From the IMG/VR virus record IMGVR_UViG_3300031456_000210, positions 1-20,093 of that record: a DNA stretch of 20,093 nt; one strand, 5' to 3'. This DNA is from a virus. The notes below the pieces were generated by a model that saw nothing but the letters and a program-made list of their open reading frames with translations, searched no databases and had not been told where the DNA came from. This document shows positions 7,231 through 14,710 of the stretch, in pieces (position 1 is the first letter of the stretch; each line of letters opens with the position of its first letter). A program made the position numbers and the translations under genes.

Positions 7231-7807
7231 CGAAGACGGCCAACACAAGGCCAGCTCCACCGGGTGTCGGCACGATGCCGTCGTTTGTTCCACCGCCCCC
7301 CGGTGAGTTGTTCGCCTGCGAAAAGGCCGCGATATCCGCACCAGGACCGCCCCGGTAGGGCAGATTGGCTGGTGCTCCGGAGCCAGCACCAGCACCGCCC
7401 GTTCCCGCGCGGCCGCCGCCTGTACCCAGGCCGACGCTCGCGCTGGTCGAGCCTGCGAGGTTCACGTCCCCTCCAGTCGCCACGCCCACCGCCGAACCGG
7501 CTGCCCTTCCCGCAGTCGCGACGATGCCGTTAGGGAACGTGACCGTAGTATCGCTGAGCGTGGGAGTACCAACGACAATCTGAACGGTGCTGACAATCGA
7601 GAGGCTGACTGTTTTCTCAAAGTAGGCACCTGAAGCACCGTTGCCCCCGTGGCCGCCCGGACCCCAAGCCACGAACTTCCACTGGCCAGCCCGGGGCGGC
7701 GTGAATATCCAAGATCCCGCCGGGAATATATGGGGCGGTTGGCCGGGGTCTGGGTTGGACTTCCGCCCGTCCATGGTCTGAGCAACAAGACCCTTGACGC
7801 CGAGCAT
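7220..7807 (-). CDS. Glycine-rich tail adhesin/appendage protein
   Basis: This 195-residue protein has a short N-terminal strand region (IFPAGSWIFTPPRAGQWKF, about residues 27-45), then WGPGGHGGNG. A long C-terminal part (about 120-190) is dominated by Gly runs (TGGGRAGTGGAGAGSGAP, PGGGG, PGGAG) and ends in hydrophobic VLAVFVRD. Gly-rich C-terminal domains of this kind occur in phage receptor-binding adhesins (polyglycine sandwich type). It is the last of four coupled small genes and its start overlaps the upstream stop as TGATG. Host-recognition function is inferred from composition and position. The 3' end overlaps the plus-strand glycosyltransferase stop by 11 bases. Confidence 0.62.
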   Translation of the reverse strand: MLGVKGLVAQTMDGRKSNPDPGQPPHIFPAGSWIFTPPRAGQWKFVAWGPGGHGGNGASGAYFEKTVSLSIVSTVQIVVGTPTLSDTTVTFPNGIVATAGRAAGSAVGVATGGDVNLAGSTSASVGLGTGGGRAGTGGAGAGSGAPANLPYRGGPGADIAAFSQANNSPGGGGTNDGIVPTPGGAGLVLAVFVRD

Positions 7808-8220
7808 CAGTAGAGACCGCCTTCGGCCTTGAACACCACGCCGTTCGCGATGGTGGTTCCGATGGCGATTTCTAACCCGAAGCCGGCCCGGAGATAGAAG
7901 GGAGAGACATCGGTATAGCCAAAGTCTGTCTTGGGATTCGCGACCGTAGCGCTGGGCGCGACGACGGCCATCAGCGCCGAATCAATCAGCGTTTTGGTGG
8001 TGCCATCGTAGGCATAGACAAGGCAATTCAAGGCCGCGGCAATAGCGGCACGCGGCATCGCATACAGCCGAGCGATCCGAGCGCCGTTCAGGTTGTCCGC
8101 GCGATCCAACAACGTGACTGTCGTCACGGGCGCGTTAAAGGCGACATCTGCCGTGGTCGCCACGGCTTGGCGGGCCAACGGCGTCTGCGGCGTGATGATC
8201 GAGTTGGCGGTTACGGCCAT
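7807..8220 (-). CDS. Small phage structural/appendage protein
   Basis: The product is 137 residues, mostly beta-forming, with no signal peptide. Motifs include APVTTVTLLDRADNLNGARI and a Phe/Tyr-rich DFGYTDVSPFYLRAGFGLEI near residues 98-117. I do not recognise the family by name; it looks like a small virion decoration or tail-appendage subunit. The start is certain: an unusually full Shine-Dalgarno (AGGAGGT) precedes the ATG by four bases. This strong site suggests a high-copy product compared with its coupled neighbours, which rely on overlaps. Confidence 0.6.
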   Translation of the reverse strand: MAVTANSIITPQTPLARQAVATTADVAFNAPVTTVTLLDRADNLNGARIARLYAMPRAAIAAALNCLVYAYDGTTKTLIDSALMAVVAPSATVANPKTDFGYTDVSPFYLRAGFGLEIAIGTTIANGVVFKAEGGLY

Positions 8221-8229
8221 GAGTACCTC

Positions 8230-8814
8230 CTAAAGGGCCACGGCGAGCGCGATGGCTCGGCCGAGAAGGGCGTTGGAATCGGTGAGGTCGGCGCTCGAGA
8301 GCGACGCCCAGCCCGCGTTCGTGCCGTCGGTCTTGACGAACTTGCCGGTGTTGCCGGCCTGGGCGGGCAGGTTGCCGGCGTTGTAGGACCAGGCGGTCGC
8401 GGCCACGTAGTCCTTGATCGAGGATCCGCCGTAGCCCGGCGTCTTCACGTTCGACCCGTCGCAGAAGACCTGCACGATGTCGCCCGGGTCGACGACCACC
8501 GTGGCGCCCGCGCCCGTGGTCAGCGTCACCGCCCCGGAGCAGGCGTTCCACACCAGATAGGCCTTACTGACGGATGGAATGGTCAGAGTGAACGGCCCGG
8601 CCCCGGTGAACTTCACCATCGCCGCGCGCGCCTCGTCGTCGGCGGCGTTGGCGGTGGTGAGTGCGGTGTTGCCGCTCAGCGGCTTGGTCAGCCAGCCGGC
8701 CACCGCATAGTCGGCGTGGGCCAGGACGGCGTTCAGCTTGTCGCCCCACAGATTGATGTTTTCGCCGGTGAACTGCAGCTCGAAGCGCAGGGATGAGGAC
8801 CAGGATGAAGGCAT
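8230..8814 (-). CDS. Phage tail-fibre-like protein
   Basis: This 194-residue protein opens with LRFELQFTGENINLWGDKLN (residues 9-28) and AVAGWL, a head-binding motif seen at the start of many short tail fibres in alphaproteobacterial prophages. A beta-rich middle follows (FTLTIPSVSKAYLVWNACSG, VVVDPGDIVQVFCDGSNV). The C-terminal KFVKTDGTNAGWAS pattern is also frequent in tail fibres. It probably sits at the tail tip and contacts the host surface. It is short for a complete fibre, so a partner adhesin (the Gly-rich gene downstream) is likely. Its ATG overlaps the upstream stop as TGATG. Confidence 0.7.
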   Translation of the reverse strand: MPSSWSSSLRFELQFTGENINLWGDKLNAVLAHADYAVAGWLTKPLSGNTALTTANAADDEARAAMVKFTGAGPFTLTIPSVSKAYLVWNACSGAVTLTTGAGATVVVDPGDIVQVFCDGSNVKTPGYGGSSIKDYVAATAWSYNAGNLPAQAGNTGKFVKTDGTNAGWASLSSADLTDSNALLGRAIALAVAL

Positions 8815-9062
8815 CAGACGATCACGGCTCCCGTGTCTTGGCGGATCCAGTGGACCCCGTCGGAATGGGCGAGGATGTTCAGGTCGGTCACCAGCGCGAC
8901 GCAGCTCGGATAGGTCGCCGCCGGCGGCAATCCGGCTTGAGCCACAGTGAAGACCGGCTTCGGCTCCGCCGGCTGCTGCAGGTCGAGCACCGCGTCGGAC
9001 AGCGACTTCAGCACCGCGCGCAGGGGTTCGGGTATTCCCGGCCCGATCGGCAGCAGCGTCAC
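8814..9062 (-). CDS. Small phage structural protein
   Basis: The product is 82 residues from a GTG start whose bases overlap the adaptor stop as GTGA (9059-9062). Longer frames upstream are antisense or shifted reads of the adaptor gene. The N-terminus (LLPIGPGIPEPLRAVLKSLS) is followed by a Pro-rich linker (PAEPKPVF) and a C-terminal region ending HWIRQDTGAVIV, whose SDGVHWIRQDTG resembles short tail-fibre or spike peptide motifs. Function is not known. Strict coupling to the adaptor on one side and the tail fibre on the other argues for a virion role. Confidence 0.6.
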   Translation of the reverse strand: MTLLPIGPGIPEPLRAVLKSLSDAVLDLQQPAEPKPVFTVAQAGLPPAATYPSCVALVTDLNILAHSDGVHWIRQDTGAVIV

Positions 9063-9691
9063 AGCCCCGCGCCCGCGCCCACGAAGGGCGAGGCCAGTTC
9101 GGTGGTCAGCGTCCGCGCCGCCCGCGACCGCGCATCCTTGGAATTGATCTCTTCGACCGCGCGGCCCAGCCGCGCTTCGTAGGCGGCCGACAGCTCCGCA
9201 TCGCGCAGGAACGGCGCGGCCTCGCTGAGCGTCGCGAACAGGTAGGCGTCGGGATAGTCGCTCAGCAGCGCGTTGGTCGGCGCCGCGTCCGAGAGCGCGA
9301 ACTTCGCCAGCATCCGCAGCGTGAAGCCATAGGCCTGGTCGCACGGCCGGTCGAAGGCCAGCGTCGCCCCGTCCACGGTCCACGCCGCCGGCTCTCCGCG
9401 CAGGCTCGACGCCCCCACCAGCCTGGGCTCGATGAAGGCCAGCGCCTCGCGCCCCGCCGCCCGGGTGATCCACAGCGCCAATGGCTCGGCGAACCCCGCC
9501 GGCAGCGGCAGCGTCCGCGCACCGACCACGCCGGTCAGCGCGGTCTCCACCTCGGCCAGCCTGGCCCGCAACACGCGGTTCAGCCGGGCCTCGGCCAGGG
9601 TGATGAACTCGGGTATCCGCGCGGTCAGGTCCGCGCGCACCAGCCAGTTGGCCGCCGCCGCCTGCATCTCGGCATAGGTCGTGATCGCCAT
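9059..9691 (-). CDS. Head-tail adaptor protein (P22 gp4 position)
   Basis: The product is 210 residues. It begins MAITTYAEMQAAAANWLVRA and carries LTARIPEFITLAEARLNRVL, the recognisable N-terminal signature of the phage adaptor family common in alphaproteobacterial podoviral prophages. The body is helical, with SDYPDAYLFATLSEAAPFLRD near residues 135-155. Adaptors of this kind ring the portal and connect it to the tail, like P22 gp4. The ATG at 9691 is preceded by AAGGAA. The gene is separated from the coat gene by the plus-strand exported-protein gene, and its leader faces that gene's leader (9692-9776). Confidence 0.75.
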   Translation of the reverse strand: MAITTYAEMQAAAANWLVRADLTARIPEFITLAEARLNRVLRARLAEVETALTGVVGARTLPLPAGFAEPLALWITRAAGREALAFIEPRLVGASSLRGEPAAWTVDGATLAFDRPCDQAYGFTLRMLAKFALSDAAPTNALLSDYPDAYLFATLSEAAPFLRDAELSAAYEARLGRAVEEINSKDARSRAARTLTTELASPFVGAGAGL

Positions 9692-9776
9692 GCAATTTCC
9701 TTCACGCTGGTTGCGTTTTATCTTGAAGACATTCTCTGGTTGTGCATGTCTTCGTTCGGGGAACGGGGAAATCTCA

Positions 9777-11204
9777 ATGCACATCAAAGTGGCCGGCGTT
9801 GTCGCTGGCGCCGTCATCGCCTTGTGTCTGGCGCAACCCGCGGCTGCGGCCGAGGCGACGACGCCGTCTTGCTTGCCGGAAGCGCCCAAGCCGACCTGGT
9901 CGACCAAGTTCCGGCCGCCCAAGGGCGTTCAGAGGAGCCAATCCAAGGCGGACTTCAACGAGGGCCGCCTCGGTGCGCGGGGATGTCAGATCGAGGCCTT
10001 GAGGCAAAGTCTCGCCAGCGGCGCGATGGACCCAACCGACAATCCGGAGGCGGTTGCATACTGGGAGGTCAACCGGCGCGCGGCCGAGATTGCGCGCCTC
10101 TATCACTCGCGCTCAGGTCGCCAGCAGTGGTGGATGGACACCGCCTCCAAGGGTGTCGCCCTGGGCGCCGCCGGCTATCTGCTCAGCGGCGGCGCAGGCG
10201 CCACGACGCAGGCCTATTGGGGCTACGGCGCGCTGGCGTTCGTGCTGGTCGCCCAGTTCAACGCCTACGAACCAACCCGCGATCTCTTCTTCGGCGGCTC
10301 ACTGGGGGTCTACGAGATCGCCGGCCGTTACAAGGTGATCCGCGACAACCGCAACAACTTGGCGGCGATCGTGAAGCCCCCGGCCGGGTCAGCGCGAGAC
10401 GACGCGCTGAAGGCGGCCAAGGCGACTTGCATCGATCTTCGACGGGAAATTCCGGCCATGGAATCCTGGACACCGAACCGGGGCGACAAAGTTGCGATCC
10501 TGCCGGAAGCCCGTCGGGTGCTGGCGGCCTGTCGGGACTTTGAGTCCAACTTTTCCGCCCTGAAGATTCTCGTGGAGGCGCCGAGCATCCAGGATGCCGC
10601 TCTGAGCGCGAAGTATGCGACCGACATCCTTGCCCTCGACGCCAACGTGGTCTTGCGAGACCAGGACCTTCGCTACACGCCGTTCGAAACCCTGACCGGT
10701 CTGGCGGCCGCGCCCTTCGACGCGGCCAGCACGCTGCTCACCGGCGACAACGGCAAGAAGGCCATTGACGGCCTCAAGACCCAGGCGGCCTTTGCCAACC
10801 TCGATCTTGATCTGTCGCCGATCAGTATTCCTGGCGTGCCCAAGGCCACCGCGGCCTACATCGCCTTGGCGCCGGCGGTCTACGGCCGTCTGGAGCCCAC
10901 CGTTGTTCGCGAGGCCGGCACGAAGAAGGAGCCGAAGGATCCCGACGCCAAGACGGCCTCCGCCGCGGTCGGCAAGCTCGACGACGCGGTTGCGGGGCTC
11001 AATGGCGCCTACGGCGAAGTGGCCAGCGCATCCAAATACGCCACCGATCTGTTGACCATGGCCGCGGCCAGCCACCTGAGCTTCACCTACGACGCCACAA
11101 CCCGATACATAAAGGTTGGACCGTTGGCCCCTCCGGCCGAGCCGTCGTCGACAGGGCCGAAGACTGCCGGCGCGCCCGCGGGAACGCCGGCAGCCCAGCC
11201 CTAG
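9777..11204 (+). CDS. Exported protein of unknown function (prophage moron)
   Basis: The ATG at 9777, preceded by GGGGAA, gives 475 residues and places a clean signal peptide at the start: MHIKVAGV, a hydrophobic core, then QPAAAAEA with probable cleavage after Ala about 24-26. A second hydrophobic region (about residues 120-158, rich in Gly/Ala, with YWGYGALAFVLVAQF) could be membrane-inserted. The rest is helical, with several Cys. The C-terminus is Pro/Ala-rich linker (APPAEPSSTGPKTAG). I recognise no family. It is on the plus strand between the adaptor and coat genes and is not obviously virion-related. Cell-envelope modification or superinfection exclusion would fit such a gene, but that is conjecture. 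Confidence 0.75.
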   Translation: MHIKVAGVVAGAVIALCLAQPAAAAEATTPSCLPEAPKPTWSTKFRPPKGVQRSQSKADFNEGRLGARGCQIEALRQSLASGAMDPTDNPEAVAYWEVNRRAAEIARLYHSRSGRQQWWMDTASKGVALGAAGYLLSGGAGATTQAYWGYGALAFVLVAQFNAYEPTRDLFFGGSLGVYEIAGRYKVIRDNRNNLAAIVKPPAGSARDDALKAAKATCIDLRREIPAMESWTPNRGDKVAILPEARRVLAACRDFESNFSALKILVEAPSIQDAALSAKYATDILALDANVVLRDQDLRYTPFETLTGLAAAPFDAASTLLTGDNGKKAIDGLKTQAAFANLDLDLSPISIPGVPKATAAYIALAPAVYGRLEPTVVREAGTKKEPKDPDAKTASAAVGKLDDAVAGLNGAYGEVASASKYATDLLTMAAASHLSFTYDATTRYIKVGPLAPPAEPSSTGPKTAGAPAGTPAAQP

Positions 11205-11220
11205 CCGGAACTCCGGCTAG
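11201..11220. terminator. Hairpin shared by the two converging gene ends
   Basis: CTAGCCGG-AACT-CCGGCTAG forms a perfect 8-bp stem with a 4-base loop. The left arm contains the TAG stop of the exported-protein gene (11202-11204); the right arm contains the TAG stop of the coat gene on the other strand (11217-11219). There is no U-run on either side, so termination may be partial or Rho-assisted. Position between convergent genes makes a bidirectional terminator the simplest reading. Confidence 0.6.
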
Positions 11221-12422
11221 TTGTTGGCCAACCGGCAGGCGAGCTGCGGCCGGATGGTCTTGTAGCCGTAGAGCACGTCCAGCCGGCAGGGGAACTTGTC
11301 GTTGTTGATGTCGTACTGGCGCACGATCCGCATCGACACCCCGTCGAAGACCTCGCGCGCGGCGAAGTCGACGCCGCGCGGCATCACCATGTCCGCGGAG
11401 GCAAACGCGAACGCCCCCTTCTGATAGGCCATCGAAATCCCGTGCGCGGTGGAGATACTGCCGGCGAAGACCAGGCCCGCCGTGGCGTTGGGGCTCGGGA
11501 TGACCACGTTCTGATAGGCTCCGGCCAGCACGATCGAGGGCGTGATCTGCACCGAGCCCGCGCCGCCGGCATAGTCCACCGCCACCGCGAACTGCTGCAG
11601 AATCCCCGTCGATTGCTTGGTTTCCGGATGCACCCGGAAAACGCCGGCGATCGTAAAGATATCGCCCTTGACCGCCGCGCCCGTCCCCGTCGCCACCGTG
11701 ATGGCCGCCACCGGGGTCGCCGAGATCGGCAACACGCCGACCAGGGTGCTGGTGGTGTAGGCGCCGGTCGCCGCGCCGCGGGCGTGCGACGGCCACAGGG
11801 TGTTCTCCATGAAGTCGAACCCGGCGGTCCGGCCCATGAATCCCTCGCGGTTCTGCTTGGCGATCGACGTCTGGTCGTTGAACAGGCCCTTCAGCGCATC
11901 CACCAGGTCCACGTTGTCCTGGGTGTTCAGGTTGCAGGTCCGCCCGCTCAGCGGCGCCAGGTTGTCGACCAGGATCTTGCGGCCCTGCAGCACCCGGGTG
12001 AAGGTCGCCGCGCCCGCGCCCAGCACTTGGTTGTAGACGTCCTTGTACATGCTCATGGCGTCCGCCTCGATGTTGGCGGCCAGTACGCTCATGGCGGGTT
12101 CCAGCACCCGGTCGGAGAAGTCGTCCAGGTTCATGGTCAGGTCGACCGAGGTGAAATTCAGGTCGACGCCCTTCTGCGTCTGCACCTTCAGGTCCACGGC
12201 GGCTTCGGTGGTGTCGGTGACGCCCAGGTTCAGCGTCGGGCCGCTTCGGACCACATACTGGTTGGGCAGGCGCACCTTCAGGGTGTCGCCGATCTTGGCG
12301 CCCTGGCGGGCGAAGCTGTCGTCGTATTCGCGCGTGATCGAGCCCACGAAGTTGAGCTTCTGGTGCAGCACGCGCAGCGCCTCGCGCGTCACCGCGGTCG
12401 GCGTCAGGAAGGCGTTGGCCAT
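11217..12422 (-). CDS. Major capsid (coat) protein, P22 gp5-like HK97 fold
   Basis: The 401 residues are slightly shorter than P22 gp5 (430). It begins MANAFLTPTAVTREALRVLH, with VGSITREYDDSF, GDTLKVRLPNQYVVRSG, DLNFTSVDLTMNLDDFSDRV and ADAMSMYKDVYNQV following. This is the usual order of the P22 coat family, whose subunits form the procapsid shell around scaffold. The C-terminal part (RIVRQYDINNDKFPCRLDVL, then YGYKTIRPQLACRL) is also typical. The ATG has AAAGGA upstream. In P22-like phages coat follows scaffold directly; here region C (TA pair and IS remnant) intervenes, so coat may need its own promoter or long read-through. Confidence 0.85.
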   Translation of the reverse strand: MANAFLTPTAVTREALRVLHQKLNFVGSITREYDDSFARQGAKIGDTLKVRLPNQYVVRSGPTLNLGVTDTTEAAVDLKVQTQKGVDLNFTSVDLTMNLDDFSDRVLEPAMSVLAANIEADAMSMYKDVYNQVLGAGAATFTRVLQGRKILVDNLAPLSGRTCNLNTQDNVDLVDALKGLFNDQTSIAKQNREGFMGRTAGFDFMENTLWPSHARGAATGAYTTSTLVGVLPISATPVAAITVATGTGAAVKGDIFTIAGVFRVHPETKQSTGILQQFAVAVDYAGGAGSVQITPSIVLAGAYQNVVIPSPNATAGLVFAGSISTAHGISMAYQKGAFAFASADMVMPRGVDFAAREVFDGVSMRIVRQYDINNDKFPCRLDVLYGYKTIRPQLACRLANN

Positions 12423-12707
12423 CTGTCGGTCCTTTCAGATTGGGTTGGGTTTGAAGCCGCGCGAAAGCCTCCGAGGCGCGCAAGCGCGCTTGCTCGGCGG
12501 CGGCCATATCGGCCGGCGGCGGATTTGGAGACGCCTCGCGCCCGGGCTCTTGGCCGTTTGCGGTCAGGCCGCGCGGCCGGAATGGGCGGAAGGCGTGGCG
12601 TGGAAGCCGGGCTCTACTAGAACAGAGCGGTCGGGACTTGGACTCTTGTCACGGCCCAGTTTGGCCGGGTTAAGGGTAGTGGGTCAGTTTGAAATCTGAC
12701 CGCGTGG
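12423..12707. other. Non-coding leader of the coat gene with two small hairpins
   Basis: No supported gene lies in these 285 bases. On the minus strand, just after the MazF-like stop, two short inverted repeats follow. One is GGTCAG/CTGACC (arms 12682-12687 and 12696-12701, 8-base loop); the other is CGGCC/GGCCG (12652-12656 and 12663-12667, 6-base loop). Neither has a U-run; they may slow or end transcription of the toxin gene. No convincing promoter for the coat gene is visible. The coat frame stays open for a distance upstream in a shifted frame, but without a stop near the coat start, so I do not call a gene. Confidence 0.4.
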
Positions 12708-13157
12708 CTATTCGCCTGCGACGACCTTGAAGGGAGTTGGCAGGCCCTTGGCCTCGCGCCGCTTCAAGAGTCTGCGAAGCCGGTTCTGCTGATCCTCAAG
12801 GAGCGAGCCAATGATCGGCGTCTCGTAGACCTTATCGTTCGGGGAGGCGAACCAGTCGTCGTCCCACATCAGCCACTTGATCAGATCCATATCGAACCGG
12901 GTCGCCTGATTGAGGCCCGCGTACTGCATGGCGCGAAAGTTCGTCACCCGAAAATCATTTGGGCGCGCTTCCGTCTTCAGGTTGGAGGTTCCGTAGGCGA
13001 CCTGGATAGCCCAAAGGCCCGGCTTATATTCCGAAGCGGCGAAGACCAGGGCTGGATGCGGTTCCACCGCAGGCAGCCCTGGCTTCTGATCGTATGGGAA
13101 CTTCGACCACACCACATCAAACGGCTTAGGCCGGGTGTGGGGAGGGTAAGCGGCAAT
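12708..13157 (-). CDS. PemK/MazF-like toxin
   Basis: The conserved part reads AYPPHTRPKPFDVVWSKFPY, then HPALVFAA, IQVAYGTSNL, ATRFDMDLIKWL and TPIIGSLLED. This set matches the longer alphaproteobacterial PemK-like growth inhibitors (FVVWC.FPY...RP.LVL...VAYGTS..ATRFDLD). Such proteins are ribosome-independent or tRNA/mRNA-cleaving endoribonucleases. The start is unclear. The expected N-terminus falls at an ATT codon (13157). The nearest upstream alternatives are CTG (13166), overlapping the stop of the small gene before it, and TTG (13259); a GTG at 13115 would cut into the conserved region. The lowest-risk choice is the domain boundary used here. It stands in region C, between scaffold and coat. 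Confidence 0.72.
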   Translation of the reverse strand: MAAYPPHTRPKPFDVVWSKFPYDQKPGLPAVEPHPALVFAASEYKPGLWAIQVAYGTSNLKTEARPNDFRVTNFRAMQYAGLNQATRFDMDLIKWLMWDDDWFASPNDKVYETPIIGSLLEDQQNRLRRLLKRREAKGLPTPFKVVAGE

Positions 13158-13159
13158 GC

Positions 13160-13342
13160 CTACCAGGTGATCGCTTCGATGACGCGGCCACAGGCAAGCT
13201 CGTCCTGCGGGTTCTTCTCGGCGATGAAGTCGTGCATCTCTTGCGGGACTTCGTCCCAATAGGTGGCGGGGTGGGGTTCCGGCGCCAACGGAGCCCCGGG
13301 GACCGAGCGTACAACGCGCGGCTTTCGAGGTTCGTCGTTCAT
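13160..13342 (-). CDS. Small protein, possible antitoxin partner of the PemK-like toxin
   Basis: This 60-residue protein has its ATG at 13342, seven bases after AGGAG, so the start is secure. It is Pro- and acid-rich (PRVVRSVPGAPLAPEPHP, then YWDEVPQEMHDFIAEK) and ends GRVIEAITW. It has no recognisable DNA-binding domain. Position directly upstream of a PemK/MazF-like toxin, with the end of one meeting the start of the other, is the standard antitoxin-toxin arrangement. Antitoxin function is inferred from position and size only. Confidence 0.6.
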   Translation of the reverse strand: MNDEPRKPRVVRSVPGAPLAPEPHPATYWDEVPQEMHDFIAEKNPQDELACGRVIEAITW

Positions 13343-13403
13343 GTGAATCTCCTGGTGCCCGACGCGGATTGAGGGATCGTCGGGCCGAAACAAGGCGGCG
13401 TCA

Positions 13404-13430
13404 ATGATATCAGAACGACCAACACGTCAA
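13404..13430 (-). promoter_or_regulatory. Promoter-like site for the PemK-like TA pair
   Basis: On the minus strand TTGACG (13425-13430) and TATCAT (13404-13409) are separated by 15 bases, a short spacing. They lie about 60 bases before the ATG of the small upstream gene. The IS remnant ends further upstream, so this would give the TA pair its own transcription inside the late operon. Confidence 0.4.
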
Positions 13431-13550
13431 CCTAACCAAGGGTTGCCTACCGGTCTACTGCAACATTCTGGCCACACCGCGCTTAAGCCTTCGTGTCCAA
13501 TATGGTGACCCCTCCCTAAGGTGTCCAGCGCCGCGACGCATTGACCTATG

Positions 13551-13844
13551 TCAGGCTGCTTTTACCCGCTTCTTGTACGGCCCCCGTGCCGCAGGCTTGT
13601 CTGCCGCTTCTACGATCGCGACCAGATCGGCCATTTCCCAGAGCCTGTCGGTGACGCCCGCCGCCATCGCCGGGGTCATCCGCAGGGTCTGGTGGATGCG
13701 GACGAAGTTGTAGTAGGCGAAGCGCAGGGCGATGGCGTGGTTCTCCAGCTTCTTGGAGAAGTCATTCGTGAGGCGCGTGAACCGGCGCATGTGCATCCGC
13801 ATCATCAGGTTCTGGCGCTCCACAAATGAAGTGGAGGCGTGAGC
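13551..13844 (-). pseudogene. IS1-family transposase, 3' remnant
   Basis: The frame carries the C-terminal part of an IS1-family transposase of the alphaproteobacterial type: TSFVERQNLMMRMHMRRFTR, LTNDFSKKLENH, YYNFVRIHQTLRMTPAMAAG. The catalytic core upstream is missing. Homology begins abruptly at about 13844, only about 18 bases past the scaffold stop; further upstream the frame just reads the scaffold gene out of frame. About 97 residues remain of a protein usually near 250-300. The element is inactive and may mark how region C entered. The 208 bases from 13343 to 13550 hold the promoter-like site described separately and probably the old IS end. There GTGTCCA appears twice around GGTGACCCCTCCC, but no terminal repeat can be assigned. 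Confidence 0.78.
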
Positions 13845-13861
13845 CATGCTCGCACCAGCCA

Positions 13862-14695
13862 TCATCGTCCCTTCGCCATCTGGGCGTTGCGCCGCGCCAT
13901 CCAATCCTTGGTGGCCAGTTCGTCGCGAACCCCGCCGCCGCCAGCTCCGGCGGCGCCCACCTGTACCGCGGGACGGACGCTCTGGGCCTGGGCGAGCGAC
14001 CGGGCCTGCCCGTCCTGCCGGTTCGCTTGGTCGGCCTGGTAGCCTTTGTGCAGCAGCTTCCAGAGCCTGGGATCGGCCATCTGCGACAGTTCCTCCAGCG
14101 TGACGCCGAAGGCCTGGGCGTATTCCACCAGCTTGTTCGCAACCTCCGGCGACCAGCCCTCGATCTCGCGTTGCAGCGTCCGGCCGGTCTCGGCCATCTG
14201 TTCGGCGGCTTCGCGGGCGGCCTGGAGGTCTCGCCGCGACTCATGGTGGCTGACCGCATAGGCCAGACGTTCGCGCGCCTGGGACAGATGCTGGAACCGG
14301 CCCCATAGCGCCTGCGCCGCGTGCGGGTCCTGCGCGGCGTAAGCCTGCCAGTCGACGTCCCGGAAGCCGTCGATCTGGTGGTCGAGCGCGGCCAGCGTCA
14401 CCCGGTCCTGACTCACCCGGCCGATGGCCTGGGCCTGCTCGGCCAGCGCCCGCCGTTCCGCCTCGGCCGCACGCCGATGCTCGGCCAGCTCCTGGGTCTT
14501 GCGGGTGTAGTCCGCCTGCCGCAGGAACGCGCCCTTCAGCGCGCCCGGCAAGGTGTGCACCTGCCCGTCGAGTTCCACCTCGAAGGCATCGTCCGCGTCG
14601 TCCTGATCATCAGGTTCGCCCGCGTCCTCGCCGGCCAGCAGTTGCGCAGGCGCGAGGTCGTCCTCGCCCACGATGTTGGCGTCTTCGTTTTCCAT
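13862..14695 (-). CDS. Head scaffolding protein
   Basis: The 277-residue product has a very acidic N-terminus (MENEDANIVGEDDL to about residue 38). A conserved FEVELDGQVHTLPGALKGAF / RQADYTRKTQELAEHR region follows, then a long charged coiled-coil, and a short basic tail (WMARRNAQMAKGR). The acidic head, helical body and basic C-terminus are the standard plan of phage scaffolds such as P22 gp8, whose basic end binds coat. Position after portal and before coat agrees. The ATG is preceded by AAAGGA. The stop is followed closely by the IS remnant, but the C-terminus looks intact. Confidence 0.82.
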   Translation of the reverse strand: MENEDANIVGEDDLAPAQLLAGEDAGEPDDQDDADDAFEVELDGQVHTLPGALKGAFLRQADYTRKTQELAEHRRAAEAERRALAEQAQAIGRVSQDRVTLAALDHQIDGFRDVDWQAYAAQDPHAAQALWGRFQHLSQARERLAYAVSHHESRRDLQAAREAAEQMAETGRTLQREIEGWSPEVANKLVEYAQAFGVTLEELSQMADPRLWKLLHKGYQADQANRQDGQARSLAQAQSVRPAVQVGAAGAGGGGVRDELATKDWMARRNAQMAKGR

Positions 14696-14710
14696 GATGT
14701 CCTTTCGCGC

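Noticed and set aside
10389-11075. 228-residue minus-strand frame
   Set aside because: It is antisense to the exported-protein gene, which has a signal peptide and good start site.
6379-12448. Identical 14-mer TCAGATTGGGTTGG at 6379-6392 and 12435-12448
   Set aside because: About one match of this length is expected by chance in 20 kb, and the two contexts (before the GT9-like gene, and in the coat leader on the opposite strand) are not comparable.
11083-12507. 474-residue minus-strand frame over the coat gene
   Set aside because: It is a shifted reading of the coat gene. Only its first 29 residues look protein-like, and there is no stop or ribosome site to support a separate gene.
11442-12620. 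392-residue plus-strand frame
   Set aside because: It is antisense to the coat gene and leader; composition is that of a shadow frame.
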